Positions 1-9,931 of a stretch of 64,000 nt of DNA are shown one piece after another. The translations under genes and the position numbers were made by a program. The stretch is taken from assembly GCF_000067165.1 (NCBI RefSeq), contig NC_010162.1, forward strand, positions 9,369,001 to 9,433,000, in the 5' to 3' direction. Numbering within the stretch: the stretch's first letter is position 1; each line of letters starts with the position of its first letter. Origin of the DNA: Sorangium cellulosum So ce56. GTDB lineage: Bacteria > Myxococcota_A > Polyangia > Polyangiales > Polyangiaceae. The notes beneath the pieces are model-generated. The model ran no database searches. It was not told the origin of the DNA and saw only the letters and a program-made list of their open reading frames with translations.

Positions 1-3000
1 AGCGGCGACGGGCTCGTCGACATCGTCCGCGTGCGCAACGGCGAGGTGTGCTTCTGGCCCAACCTCGGTTATGGGCGCTTCGGCAAGAAGGTCACGCTGG
101 AGAACAGCCCCGTCTTCGCGGCCATGGACGAGTTCGACGCGCGGCGCGTCCGCTTCGGCGACGTCGACGGCTCGGGCACCAGCGACATCTTCTATCTGGG
201 GAGCGATCGCGTCGCCCTCTACCTGAACGAGTCCGGCAATCGCCTCGCCGCACCGGTGCACATTCACTCGCTGCCGCCGGTGGACAGCGTTGTACGGCTT
301 GGCATCGTCGATCTGCTCGGCCAGGGCACCGCGTGCCTGGTCTGGTCGTCGCCGCTCCCCACCGCGCGTTCCATCTTCTACGTGGACCTGATGGCGGGCG
401 CGAAGCCGCACCTGCTCCGCTCGGTCATCAACAACCTCGGCGCGGAGACGACGATCAGCTACGCGCCTTCGACGAAGTTTTACCTGGAGGACAAGGCCGC
501 CGGCATCCAATGGCTCACGCGCCTCGCCTTCCCGGTGCACGTGGTCGATCATGTCGAGCGCGTCGACGCGATCTCGAAGAGCCGGCTCGTGACGACGTAC
601 CGCTATCGGCATGGGTTCTTCGACGGCGTGGAGCGCGAGTTTCGTGGGTTCGCCCGCGTCGAGCAGCGCGACGCGGAGGAGTTCACGGTCGGAGCCTCCG
701 GGACCGAGCTCTTTCAGGCGCCGGTACGGACGGTGAGCTGGTATCACACGGGCGCTTGGCTCGAGAAAGAGCGGCTGGAAAGGGAGCTGGCGGAGGAGTA
801 CTTCCAGAAGGGGCCGGCCGCCATGCTCCTGAGGGACACCGTGCTCCCTCAGGGCATGTCCATTCAGGACGAGCGCGAGGCAGCGCGAGCGCTGCGCGGG
901 AGGTTGCTGCGCCAGGAGATCTACGCGCTGGACGGCACAAACAAAGAGAACATCCCGTATCTCACGACCGAGCAGAGCTTCGAGGTCAGGCGCATCAAGA
1001 CGAGCGAAGGCACGCGGCACGGCGTCTTCATGGTGCATGAGCGAGAGCGTGTCCTCATTCACAGCGAGCGCAAGGCCGACGATCCGCGCGTCGTCCACGA
1101 CCTCGTGCTCGACGTCGACGAGTTCGGCAACGTCGAGCGCAGGGTATCGATCGCGTATGCACGCGCCACGGGAGAGCCGGAGCAGCGACGCGCATGGACG
1201 ACAATGACGGAGAGCGATTACATCAACAAGCCAACGGAAATCACGTGGTACAGGGTTGGCCTCCAATGCGAAGAGCGGCTCTTCGAGCTCACCGGGCTCA
1301 CGCTGCCGGCCGCTGGACAGGGCCTGCTGGCTCGCTCCGCGCTGCACGATGAACAGGGGACGGGTGTCCTCGATATGCTTGATCCAGAGGACGATTTGCC
1401 CTACGAGGGAGAGTCGACCGGCCTTGCACCCCAGCGCCGCCTGATCCAGCGAACGCAGCAGGTCTTCTACGAGGACGACCTTAGCGGGCCCTTGCCGCTC
1501 GGTGAAGTCGAATCCCTGGCGCTGCCCTACAAGCGCTACGAGCTCGCGCTGACGCCGGGGCTCGTGAGCGAGATCGTCCAGGATTCCGGGCAGTTCAGCG
1601 CGACGGCGTTCGACCCTGCGGTGTTGTTGTCCGAGGGGCGTTATGTCCAGCGCGACGGGGGGTACTGGACGGCCAGCGGCCACCTCGTCTTCGATTCCGC
1701 GCGCTTCTACCTCCCCGTCGAAGCGGTCGACCCGTTCGGCGAGCACTCCTTCGTCACCTATGACGATTTTGCGCTGCTCATCGAGACCACGACGGATCCG
1801 CTGAACAATCAGGTTCAGGCCGAGAACGACTACCGCGTCCTTGCCCCGTGGCACATCACCGACCCAAACCTCAACCGCTCCGCCGTCGCCTTCGACGCGC
1901 TCGGCAGGGTCGTCCGCAGCGCCGTGATGGGCAAAGACAACGCGAACGAGGGTGATACGCTCGACAACCCGACGTCGCGCATCGAATACGACATTCTTCG
2001 CTGGCAGGTCGAACAGAAGCCGGCCTTCGTGCACACGTACGCGCGGGAGGTACATTATGCCGACAGTCCGAGTACCCCGTTTCGAGAGAGCCTCGCCTAC
2101 TGCGACGGCTTCGGTCGCGTGGTGATGCAGAAGGTCCAGGCCGAACCCGGCGACGCGCCGCTCCGCGACGTTCAAGGTGTCCTCGTGCGCGACGGAAATG
2201 GAGCGCTCGTCAACGGACCCGTGGCGGCCCGCTGGGTCGGGACAGGCCGCACGGTCTTCAATAACAAGGGCAATCCGGTCAAGCAGTTCGAGCCGTTCTT
2301 CAGCTCCACCGCCGAATACGAGGACGAGGCGGACCTGGTGGAATGGGGCGTCACTCCCATCCTGCACTACGACCCGCTCGATCGCGTCATCCGCACGGAG
2401 TTTCCCGACGGCACCGAATCCCGCGTCGAATTCGATACCTGGCTCACACGGACGTTCGATCAGAACGACGCCGTCATCGGCACGCCCTGGCTGGCCGAAC
2501 GGCAGTCGGGCTCGGCGAGCCCTGCAGAGCAGCGGGCCGCGACGCTCGCGCTCGAGCATGCGGACACACCGTCGGCCACGCACCTCGATGCGCTCGGTCG
2601 TGCCTTCTGGACCGTGATCCCCAACAGGATCCACGGGGTGGATGCCCCCTCCTACCAGACACGCAGCAAGCTCGATGTGCAAGGCCATGTGCTCCGTATG
2701 CTCGACGCGCGCGGCGTCGAGGCGGTTACCGAGCAGTTTGACGTCCTTGGGCGGCGGTTCTCCACGGCGAGCCCGGACGGTGGAGTTCGCCTGGAGGTCG
2801 TCGATATCGGTAACAAGCCGGTGCGCAGTTATAACGGCAGAAGGCAGAATCGCCGTTACACCTACGACGCCCTACAACGCCCGACACGCACGTGGCTGTT
2901 TGTCGACGGCGAAGCCGAGCGCCTCGTCAAGCGCGTGGTCTATGGCGAAGCGCATCCTGAGGCGCAGCAGCGCAACCTTCGCGCGCAGGCGTACCAGGTG

Positions 3001-5415
3001 TATGATGGCGCGGGTGTGGTGACCAGCCAGGCGTACGACTTCAAGGGCAACCTGCTGCAGGCGTCGCGCCATCTGCGCAGCGAGGTGCACGCTGGCGCCG
3101 ACTGGTCGGTGCTCTCGGCGCTCACGGACGTGTCGGCCATCGCCGCCGCGGCCGCCCCGCTGCTCGAGGCCGAGAGCTTCGAGACGCAGACGGAGTACGA
3201 CGCGCTGAACCGGCCCACGCGCCTGATCGCGCCGGACCCGGATGCCAGCGAGATCAAGCCCACCTACAACGAGGCGGGCCTGGTCGAACGCATCGACGTG
3301 CTCATCCGGGACGCGGCGGCATGGACGACGTTCGTTGACAACATCGACTACGACGCGAAGGGCCAGCGAGAACGGATCGTCTACGGCAACGGCACGTCCA
3401 CGGTGTACACGTACGATCCGCTGACCTTCAAGCTCGCGCGCCTCCGGACGACGCGCAGCTCGGACGGCGCCGTTCTCCAGAACCTCACGTACACGTACGA
3501 CCCCGTCGGGAACATCGTCGAGATCAACGATAGCGCGCAGCAGACGGTGTTCTTCAACAACGCCGTGGTGTCACCGAACGCGCAGTACGTCTACGACGCG
3601 GTCTATCGCCTGATCGAGGCGACGGGACGAGAGCACGCGGGCGGGCTCGCCGACGTGCAGCGCGACCAGAACGACCTGCCGATCCAGGCGCTGCCCCACG
3701 CGAACGACACGCAGGCCCTCAGGAACTACACCGAGCAATACTTTTATGACGCCGTCGGCAACATCCAGCGGATGGAGCATCTGGCCGGCGCGGGGACCTG
3801 GATCCGGCGGTATTCCTACGAGATGACGAGCAACCGGCTCAAGAGCACCTTCGGGGATCCCGAAGACGAGCCGTCCAGCCCGATGTATCCCCATGATGCC
3901 CATGGCAACATGACGGCCATGCCGCACATCGCAGCGCTCACGTGGGATGAGAACGACCAGCTGCGAAGCACCGATCTCGACGGCGGCGGAGTCGTGTATT
4001 ACGCCTACGACGCCACCGGCCAGCGCGTGCGCAAGGTCTGGGAGCACAGCGGGCTCGTCGAGGAGCGCATCTACCTCGGCGGCTACGAGGTCTACCGCAA
4101 GCGCAACGCGACGGGGCTCGTGCTCGAGCGACAGACGCTGCACGTGATGGATGGCGCGCGGCGGGCGGCCATGGTCGAGACCAAGACGGTCGACACCTCG
4201 GGGCCGTTCACGGTGACGCCACGAGTGCGCTACCAGCTCGACAACCACCTCGGGTCGGCGTCGCTGGAGGTGGACGGGGCAGGGCTCGTGATCGGCTACG
4301 AGGAGTATCACCCTTTCGGGACGACGGCGTATTGGTCGGCGGCCTCGGGGATCGAGGTTTCGCAGAGGAGGTACAGGTACACGGGCAAGGAGAAGGACGA
4401 GGAGACGGGGCTGTACTACCACGGGGCAAGGTACTACGCGCCGTGGCTGGGGAGGTGGACGGCGGCAGACCCAGCGGGGATGGTGGATGGGCCGAATCTG
4501 TACATGTATGTCTCCGGGCGCCCCATCACGCTGACGGATCCGTCAGGCGCCCAAGGAAAATCGGGTGATGATAATCAGCAACAGCACAGCCATGATACTC
4601 GACCAAAGCAACCCCGCCGCTCGCCGCCCCCGGCATCACTCAAAGAGGCTATAGAGAAGTTCGAGGACGTCAAAATCTCAGAACCTAAGGATTTGACACC
4701 TGAGGAGCGCGAGCTCATTTTCGGCAAGCCGGACATCAATCAAGCAGAAGGATACTCCACTCCATGGGAGGCGGCGCGTGCAGCGCTGCAAAAATATAAC
4801 CCGGAATCGATTTTGAGCAAAGAAGCAGCTCCTCCCGGCACCTCCGACGTCAACTTCGGCGTCGAGTATGGTGGACTCATCTACAAGAGTGGCGAACGCT
4901 TCTACTACACAGAAGCAGTAATAGGTACGAATGGCAACGAAGGGTCGCCTAGCGTTGATGTTTGGGAGACACTCAGCAACGTGCCCGGCGATCCGGAGCG
5001 ACGCATTGTTGGCGACTATCACACCCATGGCGGGAAGGTCCGGGATATGGACGCCGAGCGCTTCTCGGGTTCGCCGCTAGAGCGACTGGACAAAATTAAT
5101 GATGTTTCACCGGGAAAAGTTGTCATCGTCCCTGCGGAGGTAGCATTGGCTCACACCATGAAAACTTCAATAGATGTTGCGGAGAGCATACTCGAACAGC
5201 AGGCCAAGCGGGGAGACATCGCGGGAAGCAGGACAGATCTTGATAGGCAATCTAAGTATATCCTCGACAGAGAGACCTATACTTCTTTTCTGGGAACGCC
5301 GGAGGGCCGTTTCGGGATTTACATCCCAGCCAAGGATCTCGAATTCTATTTCTCTCCCAACGCGCGGTTGCTGCCGCCAGGGCAGCTGCCCCCGGCGGCC
5401 GCATACGCGAAATAG
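1..5415 (+). CDS. TcB/TccC-like RHS toxin with DUF4329-like C-terminal tip, 5'-truncated by the window edge
   Basis: The frame is open from base 1, so the gene starts upstream; 1804 residues are visible. Residues 1-95 carry FG-GAP/VCBS-like propeller repeats (SGDGLVDIV, DVDGSGTSDI). About residues 130-280 match the TcdB-toxin middle region (NNLGAETTISYAPST, FDGVEREFRGFARVEQ). YD repeats follow to about residue 1450, then the RHS core (YRYTGKEKDEETGLYYHGAR, then LGRWTAADPAG). After DPSG, near residue 1521, begins an unrelated tip of about 285 residues with GDYHTHGG (H1674, H1676), resembling DUF4329 of polymorphic toxins and a JAMM-like HxH site. In Tc and RHS toxins the shell encapsulates the tip for delivery; here the TcB-like and TccC-like parts are one chain. 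The tip DNA is visibly more AT-rich than the shell, as expected for an exchanged module. The tip's target is unknown. Confidence 0.88.
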   Translation, partial: SGDGLVDIVRVRNGEVCFWPNLGYGRFGKKVTLENSPVFAAMDEFDARRVRFGDVDGSGTSDIFYLGSDRVALYLNESGNRLAAPVHIHSLPPVDSVVRLGIVDLLGQGTACLVWSSPLPTARSIFYVDLMAGAKPHLLRSVINNLGAETTISYAPSTKFYLEDKAAGIQWLTRLAFPVHVVDHVERVDAISKSRLVTTYRYRHGFFDGVEREFRGFARVEQRDAEEFTVGASGTELFQAPVRTVSWYHTGAWLEKERLERELAEEYFQKGPAAMLLRDTVLPQGMSIQDEREAARALRGRLLRQEIYALDGTNKENIPYLTTEQSFEVRRIKTSEGTRHGVFMVHERERVLIHSERKADDPRVVHDLVLDVDEFGNVERRVSIAYARATGEPEQRRAWTTMTESDYINKPTEITWYRVGLQCEERLFELTGLTLPAAGQGLLARSALHDEQGTGVLDMLDPEDDLPYEGESTGLAPQRRLIQRTQQVFYEDDLSGPLPLGEVESLALPYKRYELALTPGLVSEIVQDSGQFSATAFDPAVLLSEGRYVQRDGGYWTASGHLVFDSARFYLPVEAVDPFGEHSFVTYDDFALLIETTTDPLNNQVQAENDYRVLAPWHITDPNLNRSAVAFDALGRVVRSAVMGKDNANEGDTLDNPTSRIEYDILRWQVEQKPAFVHTYAREVHYADSPSTPFRESLAYCDGFGRVVMQKVQAEPGDAPLRDVQGVLVRDGNGALVNGPVAARWVGTGRTVFNNKGNPVKQFEPFFSSTAEYEDEADLVEWGVTPILHYDPLDRVIRTEFPDGTESRVEFDTWLTRTFDQNDAVIGTPWLAERQSGSASPAEQRAATLALEHADTPSATHLDALGRAFWTVIPNRIHGVDAPSYQTRSKLDVQGHVLRMLDARGVEAVTEQFDVLGRRFSTASPDGGVRLEVVDIGNKPVRSYNGRRQNRRYTYDALQRPTRTWLFVDGEAERLVKRVVYGEAHPEAQQRNLRAQAYQVYDGAGVVTSQAYDFKGNLLQASRHLRSEVHAGADWSVLSALTDVSAIAAAAAPLLEAESFETQTEYDALNRPTRLIAPDPDASEIKPTYNEAGLVERIDVLIRDAAAWTTFVDNIDYDAKGQRERIVYGNGTSTVYTYDPLTFKLARLRTTRSSDGAVLQNLTYTYDPVGNIVEINDSAQQTVFFNNAVVSPNAQYVYDAVYRLIEATGREHAGGLADVQRDQNDLPIQALPHANDTQALRNYTEQYFYDAVGNIQRMEHLAGAGTWIRRYSYEMTSNRLKSTFGDPEDEPSSPMYPHDAHGNMTAMPHIAALTWDENDQLRSTDLDGGGVVYYAYDATGQRVRKVWEHSGLVEERIYLGGYEVYRKRNATGLVLERQTLHVMDGARRAAMVETKTVDTSGPFTVTPRVRYQLDNHLGSASLEVDGAGLVIGYEEYHPFGTTAYWSAASGIEVSQRRYRYTGKEKDEETGLYYHGARYYAPWLGRWTAADPAGMVDGPNLYMYVSGRPITLTDPSGAQGKSGDDNQQQHSHDTRPKQPRRSPPPASLKEAIEKFEDVKISEPKDLTPEERELIFGKPDINQAEGYSTPWEAARAALQKYNPESILSKEAAPPGTSDVNFGVEYGGLIYKSGERFYYTEAVIGTNGNEGSPSVDVWETLSNVPGDPERRIVGDYHTHGGKVRDMDAERFSGSPLERLDKINDVSPGKVVIVPAEVALAHTMKTSIDVAESILEQQAKRGDIAGSRTDLDRQSKYILDRETYTSFLGTPEGRFGIYIPAKDLEFYFSPNARLLPPGQLPPAAAYAK

Positions 5416-5456
5416 GCTCGTTGCTGAGAAGCATCCGTATCGTCCAAGGGGCAAGA

Positions 5457-5945
5457 ATGAATTTCGCCAGGTGCGTCAAGTTTCTCTTCGTCTTCTGGGA
5501 AATTCTTGCGACGGCTGGCTGCGCTGCGGGAGCCGTGCATCGTTCAGGACAGGGGACTGCGGAACGTGGCCCCCGGGAAACCCCGACGGTGAGTGCGCAG
5601 GTCCAACCCGAGAAGCCGGCTGTGTGCTCGGGGGGCAAGTCGCAGCCGGAGGCTCGTCTTGTTGCTCTCCGAGATGTCCTAGACGACCCGGATCGGTATT
5701 TAGGTATCCTCGTCAAAGTGCATGCGTTCGCGGTGCTGAGGTTTGAGGCAAGCTCCCTCATCACGTCGGAGGGCATGCTCGCATTGGAGTGGACGCACAT
5801 TCGATTCGTCCAGAATCATCAGGCATGTGATCAACGCGTGATCTATGTGGAAGGGCGGCTTCAGAAGCGCCAGTGGCGGGGGACTGAAACTCCAGTCTTC
5901 ATCGCTGAATCGATGACATCGACAATGGTGCATAGCGAACAGTAG
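5457..5945 (+). CDS. Small lipoprotein directly behind the RHS toxin; candidate immunity protein
   Basis: 162 residues. I chose the ATG at 5457 because AAGGGG lies just upstream and the protein then opens with a lipoprotein signal peptide (hydrophobic FLFVFWEIL, lipobox ATAGC). An in-frame start at 5421 would lengthen the n-region by 12 residues. The mature part alternates hydrophobic strands (LDDPDRYLGILVKVHAFAVL, later RVIYVEGRL), which looks like a small beta-barrel/OB-like domain; that is inference. It starts 41 bases after the toxin stop on the same strand and shares the tip's lower GC, so it may have been exchanged with the tip. An immunity role rests on position only. No family recognised. 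Confidence 0.6.
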   Translation: MNFARCVKFLFVFWEILATAGCAAGAVHRSGQGTAERGPRETPTVSAQVQPEKPAVCSGGKSQPEARLVALRDVLDDPDRYLGILVKVHAFAVLRFEASSLITSEGMLALEWTHIRFVQNHQACDQRVIYVEGRLQKRQWRGTETPVFIAESMTSTMVHSEQ

Positions 5946-6169
5946 GGAGTTCAAAGCTGGAATCGAACCCAGGTTACTGCTTTCCCCCTCCTTTCCCCGA
6001 GGCACCAGAAGGTGAGAGATCCCGCACCTGCGGTCGCACCAGTGGTCCACGCCGAGGGAAGAATCCGCACCATGTCCATGCGCCACGTGAAGACGCCGAA
6101 GCGGGTGGGGCTGGTCGGTGCCGATCGCCGGGCCCGTGCGCCTTCGACCGGCCCGGTGTTGTTTTGGTA

Positions 6170-6326
6170 TTGAGCCTCGCCATCGGGCTCGATGGAGGGT
6201 GCTCGTGTGGACGCCGAGGGCGGCGGCGACCTCTCGGATGGACCGACCTTGACCACGAAGCGCCACGGCCCGCCCGAGGTCGAACTCGACCCTGGGCCTG
6301 CCGGGCTTGGCGCCACGCCTCCCGAG
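6170..6326 (-). pseudogene. Remnant of a serine resolvase/invertase C-terminal helix-turn-helix
   Basis: Reading leftward from an in-frame stop at 6329-6327, the frame gives KPGRPRVEFDLGRA and then GRSIREVAAALGVHTSTLHR. This is the linker plus helix-turn-helix typical of the C-terminus of Hin/Tn3-type serine recombinases. No catalytic domain is present upstream and the end is not clean, so only a fragment survives. It marks past mobile-element activity just downstream of the RHS tip. Confidence 0.45.
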
Positions 6327-6329
6327 CTA

Positions 6330-7060
6330 CTCAATTCCGTCGGTCGAAACTCCGCCGGGAAACCGCTTGGACTTGTACAGGAAGGCCGAGTTTCGGACGA
6401 TATTCGAGTTCCCCTAGCATCGGCGCTTGGTCCCGTGCATGGCCTTGACTACCGGGAGCGGTCGGTGTCCGGCTCGTTATCGCCCTCGGCGATGGCTTTG
6501 CTGTCTTCGGGCTCGTCCTCGTCCTTGGGCTCATCCATCAAATACATCGACTGATGTCATGGAATCTCGGAGCGGAGCAGTCATGAATCCTATCAACGCG
6601 CTTCGGCTTTATCTCATGTCACGTATGCGGAACAAGGAGGGTGTCGCAGGAGGCCTGAAGCGTTTAGGCGTCGATAGGGCGGCGTTCGATGTGGTGGTGG
6701 TCACCTGTCCGCGGAGCGACGTCCTCCAGGGCACGGAAGGTCCTTCCAAGCCCCGTCCCGAAGCCCGGCCTCTCTGGAAGCAGTACGGCGGAGAAGGGGG
6801 CGCTGCGCGCCTGCGACGCCTGCAAGTGATGGCAGGATGGCGCTCTCCCTCGTTCGATCTCATCCAGGCTCGGAGGGCTCATCCCCTGCCTCGTCGCGCT
6901 CGACGCTCGAGCGCCGGGCACTTCACGCGCGGCTCCTCACTCAGGTCATGGCCGAGACGGCCGAGCTCCGGATGCTCAAGACCAGCGGCGGAAGGCGGCC
7001 GTACAGCGTGACAATCGACAAGCGTTTGCCCGAACCTGAGGACATGCTAAAATACGCGCC
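6330..7060. other. Apparently gene-free, degenerate stretch
   Basis: Short open frames exist on both strands (for example + from 6583, starting MNPINALRLYLMSRMRN, and a frame ending near 7085 with RRPYSVTIDKRLPEPEDM) but none has a coherent family signature or good codon use throughout. I see decayed coding sequence here rather than an intact gene. Confidence 0.4.
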
Positions 7061-8206
7061 ATGGCCGCGCCTCAGCCAACGGTGACACCGCGGCGCATCT
7101 TCGTGATGGGCGACCCGCAGGCGCCGATGGCCAAGGTGATGGCCGTGCTCGCGTCGCACGCGTTGCTCGGTGCGGACGGCCGGCTGGTCAACGACGTCGT
7201 GCTCGTGTCGATCGGCGATCACTTCGACTATGACCTCGATGATCCGGTGGGCGCGGGCGCGGAGGGGCTCCGCACGCTGCGCTGGCTGGCCAGCCACGAT
7301 CCCGCGCAGGTGAGGCTCCTGTTCGGCAACCATGACGCGGCGCGGGTCATGGAGCTCGCCGGCCTCGACGACGTGCGGTTCGCTGCGGCGCGCGCGCTCG
7401 GGCGCTCGATCAAGGAGACCAGGCGGCGTGAAGGCGCCGAGGCCGCCGCCCGGCGCCAGCGCGACGAGTTCGCAGCGCAGTTTCCCGATGTGGCGACCCC
7501 GGGGCTCGCGGCGCGTGATTACGCGTCGTTCAGCGAGTCCCAGCGCGAGCTCGTCATCGAGCTGCTGCTCCGCGGCCGCTTTCATCTCGCGCTCTCAGGC
7601 GTGCTGCCCGACGGCCGCGCTGTGCTCCTGACCCACGCGGGCGTGACCACGCGCGAGCTCGCGATGCTGGGCATGCCGGACGAGCGCGACCCGCACCGGC
7701 TGGCGGCGGCCCTCGAGCGACAGTTGCGCGCCGCGGTCGACGCGCGGCGCACGGAATGGCAGAGCGGCGCGCGCACGCCCCTTTCACTCGAGCCTCTCCA
7801 CATCGCGGGCGCCGCGGGCAACGAAGGTGGCGGCCTCCTCTACCATCGACCTGCGTGCGTCGATCGCGTGGGCGGCGATCCCGCATGGGAGCTCGATCCG
7901 GCGCGACCGCGGCGCTTCGAGCCGCGTTCGCTCCCGCGAGGCCTGCGACAGGTCGCCGGTCACACCGGTCACAGGAAGTGCAAGGCGGAGCTCGGTCACG
8001 ACTGGTTCACGGCGGCAGCGCACCAGAAGGAGATCGGAGGAATCCGCACGCTGCGCGTCGACGGCGATGTCGTCACGTACGACCTCGGAATCCTGGACGA
8101 TCGACCCGGAGCTGCCGATCTCTACCTGATCGACGGGGAGATGCGGTTCACCGCGGCCGCCGATTACGCTTTGCTCCCGCTCGCCGAGCTGATCGTCCCC
8201 GTGTGA
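7061..8206 (+). CDS. Calcineurin-like metallophosphoesterase
   Basis: 381 residues, predicted cytoplasmic. The metal-binding motifs of the family appear in order: GDPQAP near residue 17 (GDxx), IGDHFDYD near 50 (GDxxD), GNHDA near 90, THAGVT near 193, and a terminal GHTGHRK near 305. These bind a two-metal centre that hydrolyses phosphomonoesters, diesters or dinucleoside polyphosphates; the substrate cannot be told from sequence. An ATG at 7061 is used although no strong ribosome site is visible; GCTAAAATAC just upstream resembles a -10 box. The gene stands alone, with MOSC following after 141 bases. Confidence 0.8.
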   Translation: MAAPQPTVTPRRIFVMGDPQAPMAKVMAVLASHALLGADGRLVNDVVLVSIGDHFDYDLDDPVGAGAEGLRTLRWLASHDPAQVRLLFGNHDAARVMELAGLDDVRFAAARALGRSIKETRRREGAEAAARRQRDEFAAQFPDVATPGLAARDYASFSESQRELVIELLLRGRFHLALSGVLPDGRAVLLTHAGVTTRELAMLGMPDERDPHRLAAALERQLRAAVDARRTEWQSGARTPLSLEPLHIAGAAGNEGGGLLYHRPACVDRVGGDPAWELDPARPRRFEPRSLPRGLRQVAGHTGHRKCKAELGHDWFTAAAHQKEIGGIRTLRVDGDVVTYDLGILDDRPGAADLYLIDGEMRFTAAADYALLPLAELIVPV

Positions 8207-8347
8207 ACCCGATGCGCGTGTTTGCCGCTGCGCGCATCTAGGCTACGGGCGGCGGCGGAGCCGAGCGAGGCGCGAGGCGCCGTGTCGGGCCGTCGATCTC
8301 CTGGCGCCGAGCTCGACCGGAGATCGAGCAACGAGTAAAGAGACGGC

Positions 8348-9247
8348 ATGCACCCGGACGAGCAGCCCACCGGAACGGTAGTTTCGATATGGCGCTATCC
8401 GGTCAAATCGATGCAAGGCGAGGAGATCGACGAGGCGGAGATCACCGACCGCGGCGCGATCGGCGACCGCGCCTACGCCGTCCTCGACCGGGAGACGGGG
8501 CACGTGGCGAGCGCCAAGCACCCCGGCAAGTGGGGCGCGCTGCTCGCGTGCCGCGCGGCCTTCGCGGCGCCGCCGCGCCCCTCGGCGCCCTTGCCGCCCG
8601 TGTGGATCACGCTGCCGGACGGCGCCGTGCTCAGCAGCGCGCAGCCGGACGTGGATCGGGCGCTCTCGCGCGCCCTCGGCCGCGACGTCGCGCTCGTGAG
8701 CCGACCGCCCGACACGGCGACGCGTGAGGCGGATCGGTCGCCCGCGGACGGCTCCGCGGCGCAGGCCACGATCGTCGAGGAGCCGATGGCGCTCGCCGCG
8801 CCGGCCGGCACGTTCTTCGACGTGGCCGCCATGCACGTGCTGACCACGGCGACGCTCGACCACCTGCGCGATCTCCACCCCTCGGGGCGCATCGAGGCCC
8901 CGAGGTTCCGCCCGAACCTCGTCGTCGCGACGGCCGCGGGCGAGCGCCGCTTCGTCGAGAACGGCTGGATAGGCCGCGCGCTGGAGATCGCCCAGGAGGT
9001 CCACCTCGAGGTCATCGATCCTTGCCCCCGCTGCGTCGTGCCCACGCTGGCCCAGGGCGACCTCCCGCGCGATCCCGGCCTCTTGCGCGCGCTCGCCCGG
9101 CACAACGCGGTCGCGAGCGCGACCGTCGCCCCCGGCGTCGTGTTCCCGGCCGTCGCCGGGGTCTATGCGACCGTGCGCCGCGAGGGCGCGATCCGCCGCG
9201 GGGCCGCCGTCCAGCTGGGCGGGGCGCCCGTGTCCCCGCCCCGCTGA
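8348..9247 (+). CDS. MOSC domain protein
   Basis: 299 residues. An N-terminal MOSC beta-barrel (WRYPVKSMQGEE, residues about 15-26, and RGAIGDRAYAVLD) is followed by the MOSC core with the conserved cysteine region DPCPRCVVPTLAQGD (about residues 224-238). The family relates to the molybdenum-cofactor sulfurase C-terminus and to YcbX/mARC proteins, which bind Moco and move sulfur or reduce N-hydroxylated compounds. Length and motif order fit a single-gene YcbX-like protein without the C-terminal ferredoxin domain. No Moco biosynthesis genes lie nearby. Confidence 0.85.
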   Translation: MHPDEQPTGTVVSIWRYPVKSMQGEEIDEAEITDRGAIGDRAYAVLDRETGHVASAKHPGKWGALLACRAAFAAPPRPSAPLPPVWITLPDGAVLSSAQPDVDRALSRALGRDVALVSRPPDTATREADRSPADGSAAQATIVEEPMALAAPAGTFFDVAAMHVLTTATLDHLRDLHPSGRIEAPRFRPNLVVATAAGERRFVENGWIGRALEIAQEVHLEVIDPCPRCVVPTLAQGDLPRDPGLLRALARHNAVASATVAPGVVFPAVAGVYATVRREGAIRRGAAVQLGGAPVSPPR

Positions 9248-9931
9248 GAGGCCCTGCCGCGGGTCCCCTCAATCGCCCTCCGCGCTCCGCGCCCACGGCC
9301 AGGCCGCGCCCCGCGGAGCTCCGGACGGAGCGACGGCCGACAGGGCGCGCCGCGAGCGCGCCAATCTACCCACATCACCGCCCGCGCCCTCACCGGAGAA
9401 CTCACGCGCTCACCCGCGACCACGGATTGCCGCCCTCGCAGCAAATCGCGCAGAATGCCGGCCGAGTTCGCTCGATCGACCGAGCACAAGAGCTCATCCA
9501 CCAACTCACGTGGTCTGACTGGGGTGGTGTTTTCATGTCCATTCAGGATCCCTCGCGATCCACGCCAGTCGCGCAAACATCATATCGGAGTGGATCACGG
9601 GCCGTCCTCATGTGATTGTTTCACCCAGAGAGGCGCGCCGCCCCTGTCAAGCCGGTAGCACGACTGTGGCCGCGGATTTGCTCTGAAGGCACAGGCACTC
9701 GCGAGGGTGGGTGGACGGCAGCACGCGCGGCGATCGCGAGCGATGGCCGCGCGGATCCGCGAGCGGATTGGCCGTCAAGTTACATCAGCAGCGGAGAGGC
9801 TGGCGGCGCTTGCGGCCTCTCCTTGGCAGCGCTCCGTCGCGCCGCGCTCTGGCTCCTGAGGGGGAGGGTGCGGCGCTCTCCGACCTCGGGGGAGATGGGC
9901 GCATCGGACCGAGCCAGGAAAGGAAGATCCA
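9248..9931. other. Long intergenic region before a secreted protease
   Basis: No convincing gene. The last bases carry AGGAAAGGAAG, a purine-rich ribosome site for the protease starting at 9932. A promoter for that gene should lie here but I cannot place it with confidence. Confidence 0.5.

Noticed and set aside
5951..5975. tRNA-like T-arm sequence on the minus strand (GGGTTCGATTCCAG)
   Set aside because: The T-stem does not pair as a 5-bp stem with a 7-base loop, there is no CCA end, and no D- or anticodon arm can be drawn upstream.
6449..6547. 32-aa acidic minus-strand frame (MYLMDEPKDEDEPED...)
   Set aside because: Too short, no ribosome site, and in a decayed region; composition alone is not enough.
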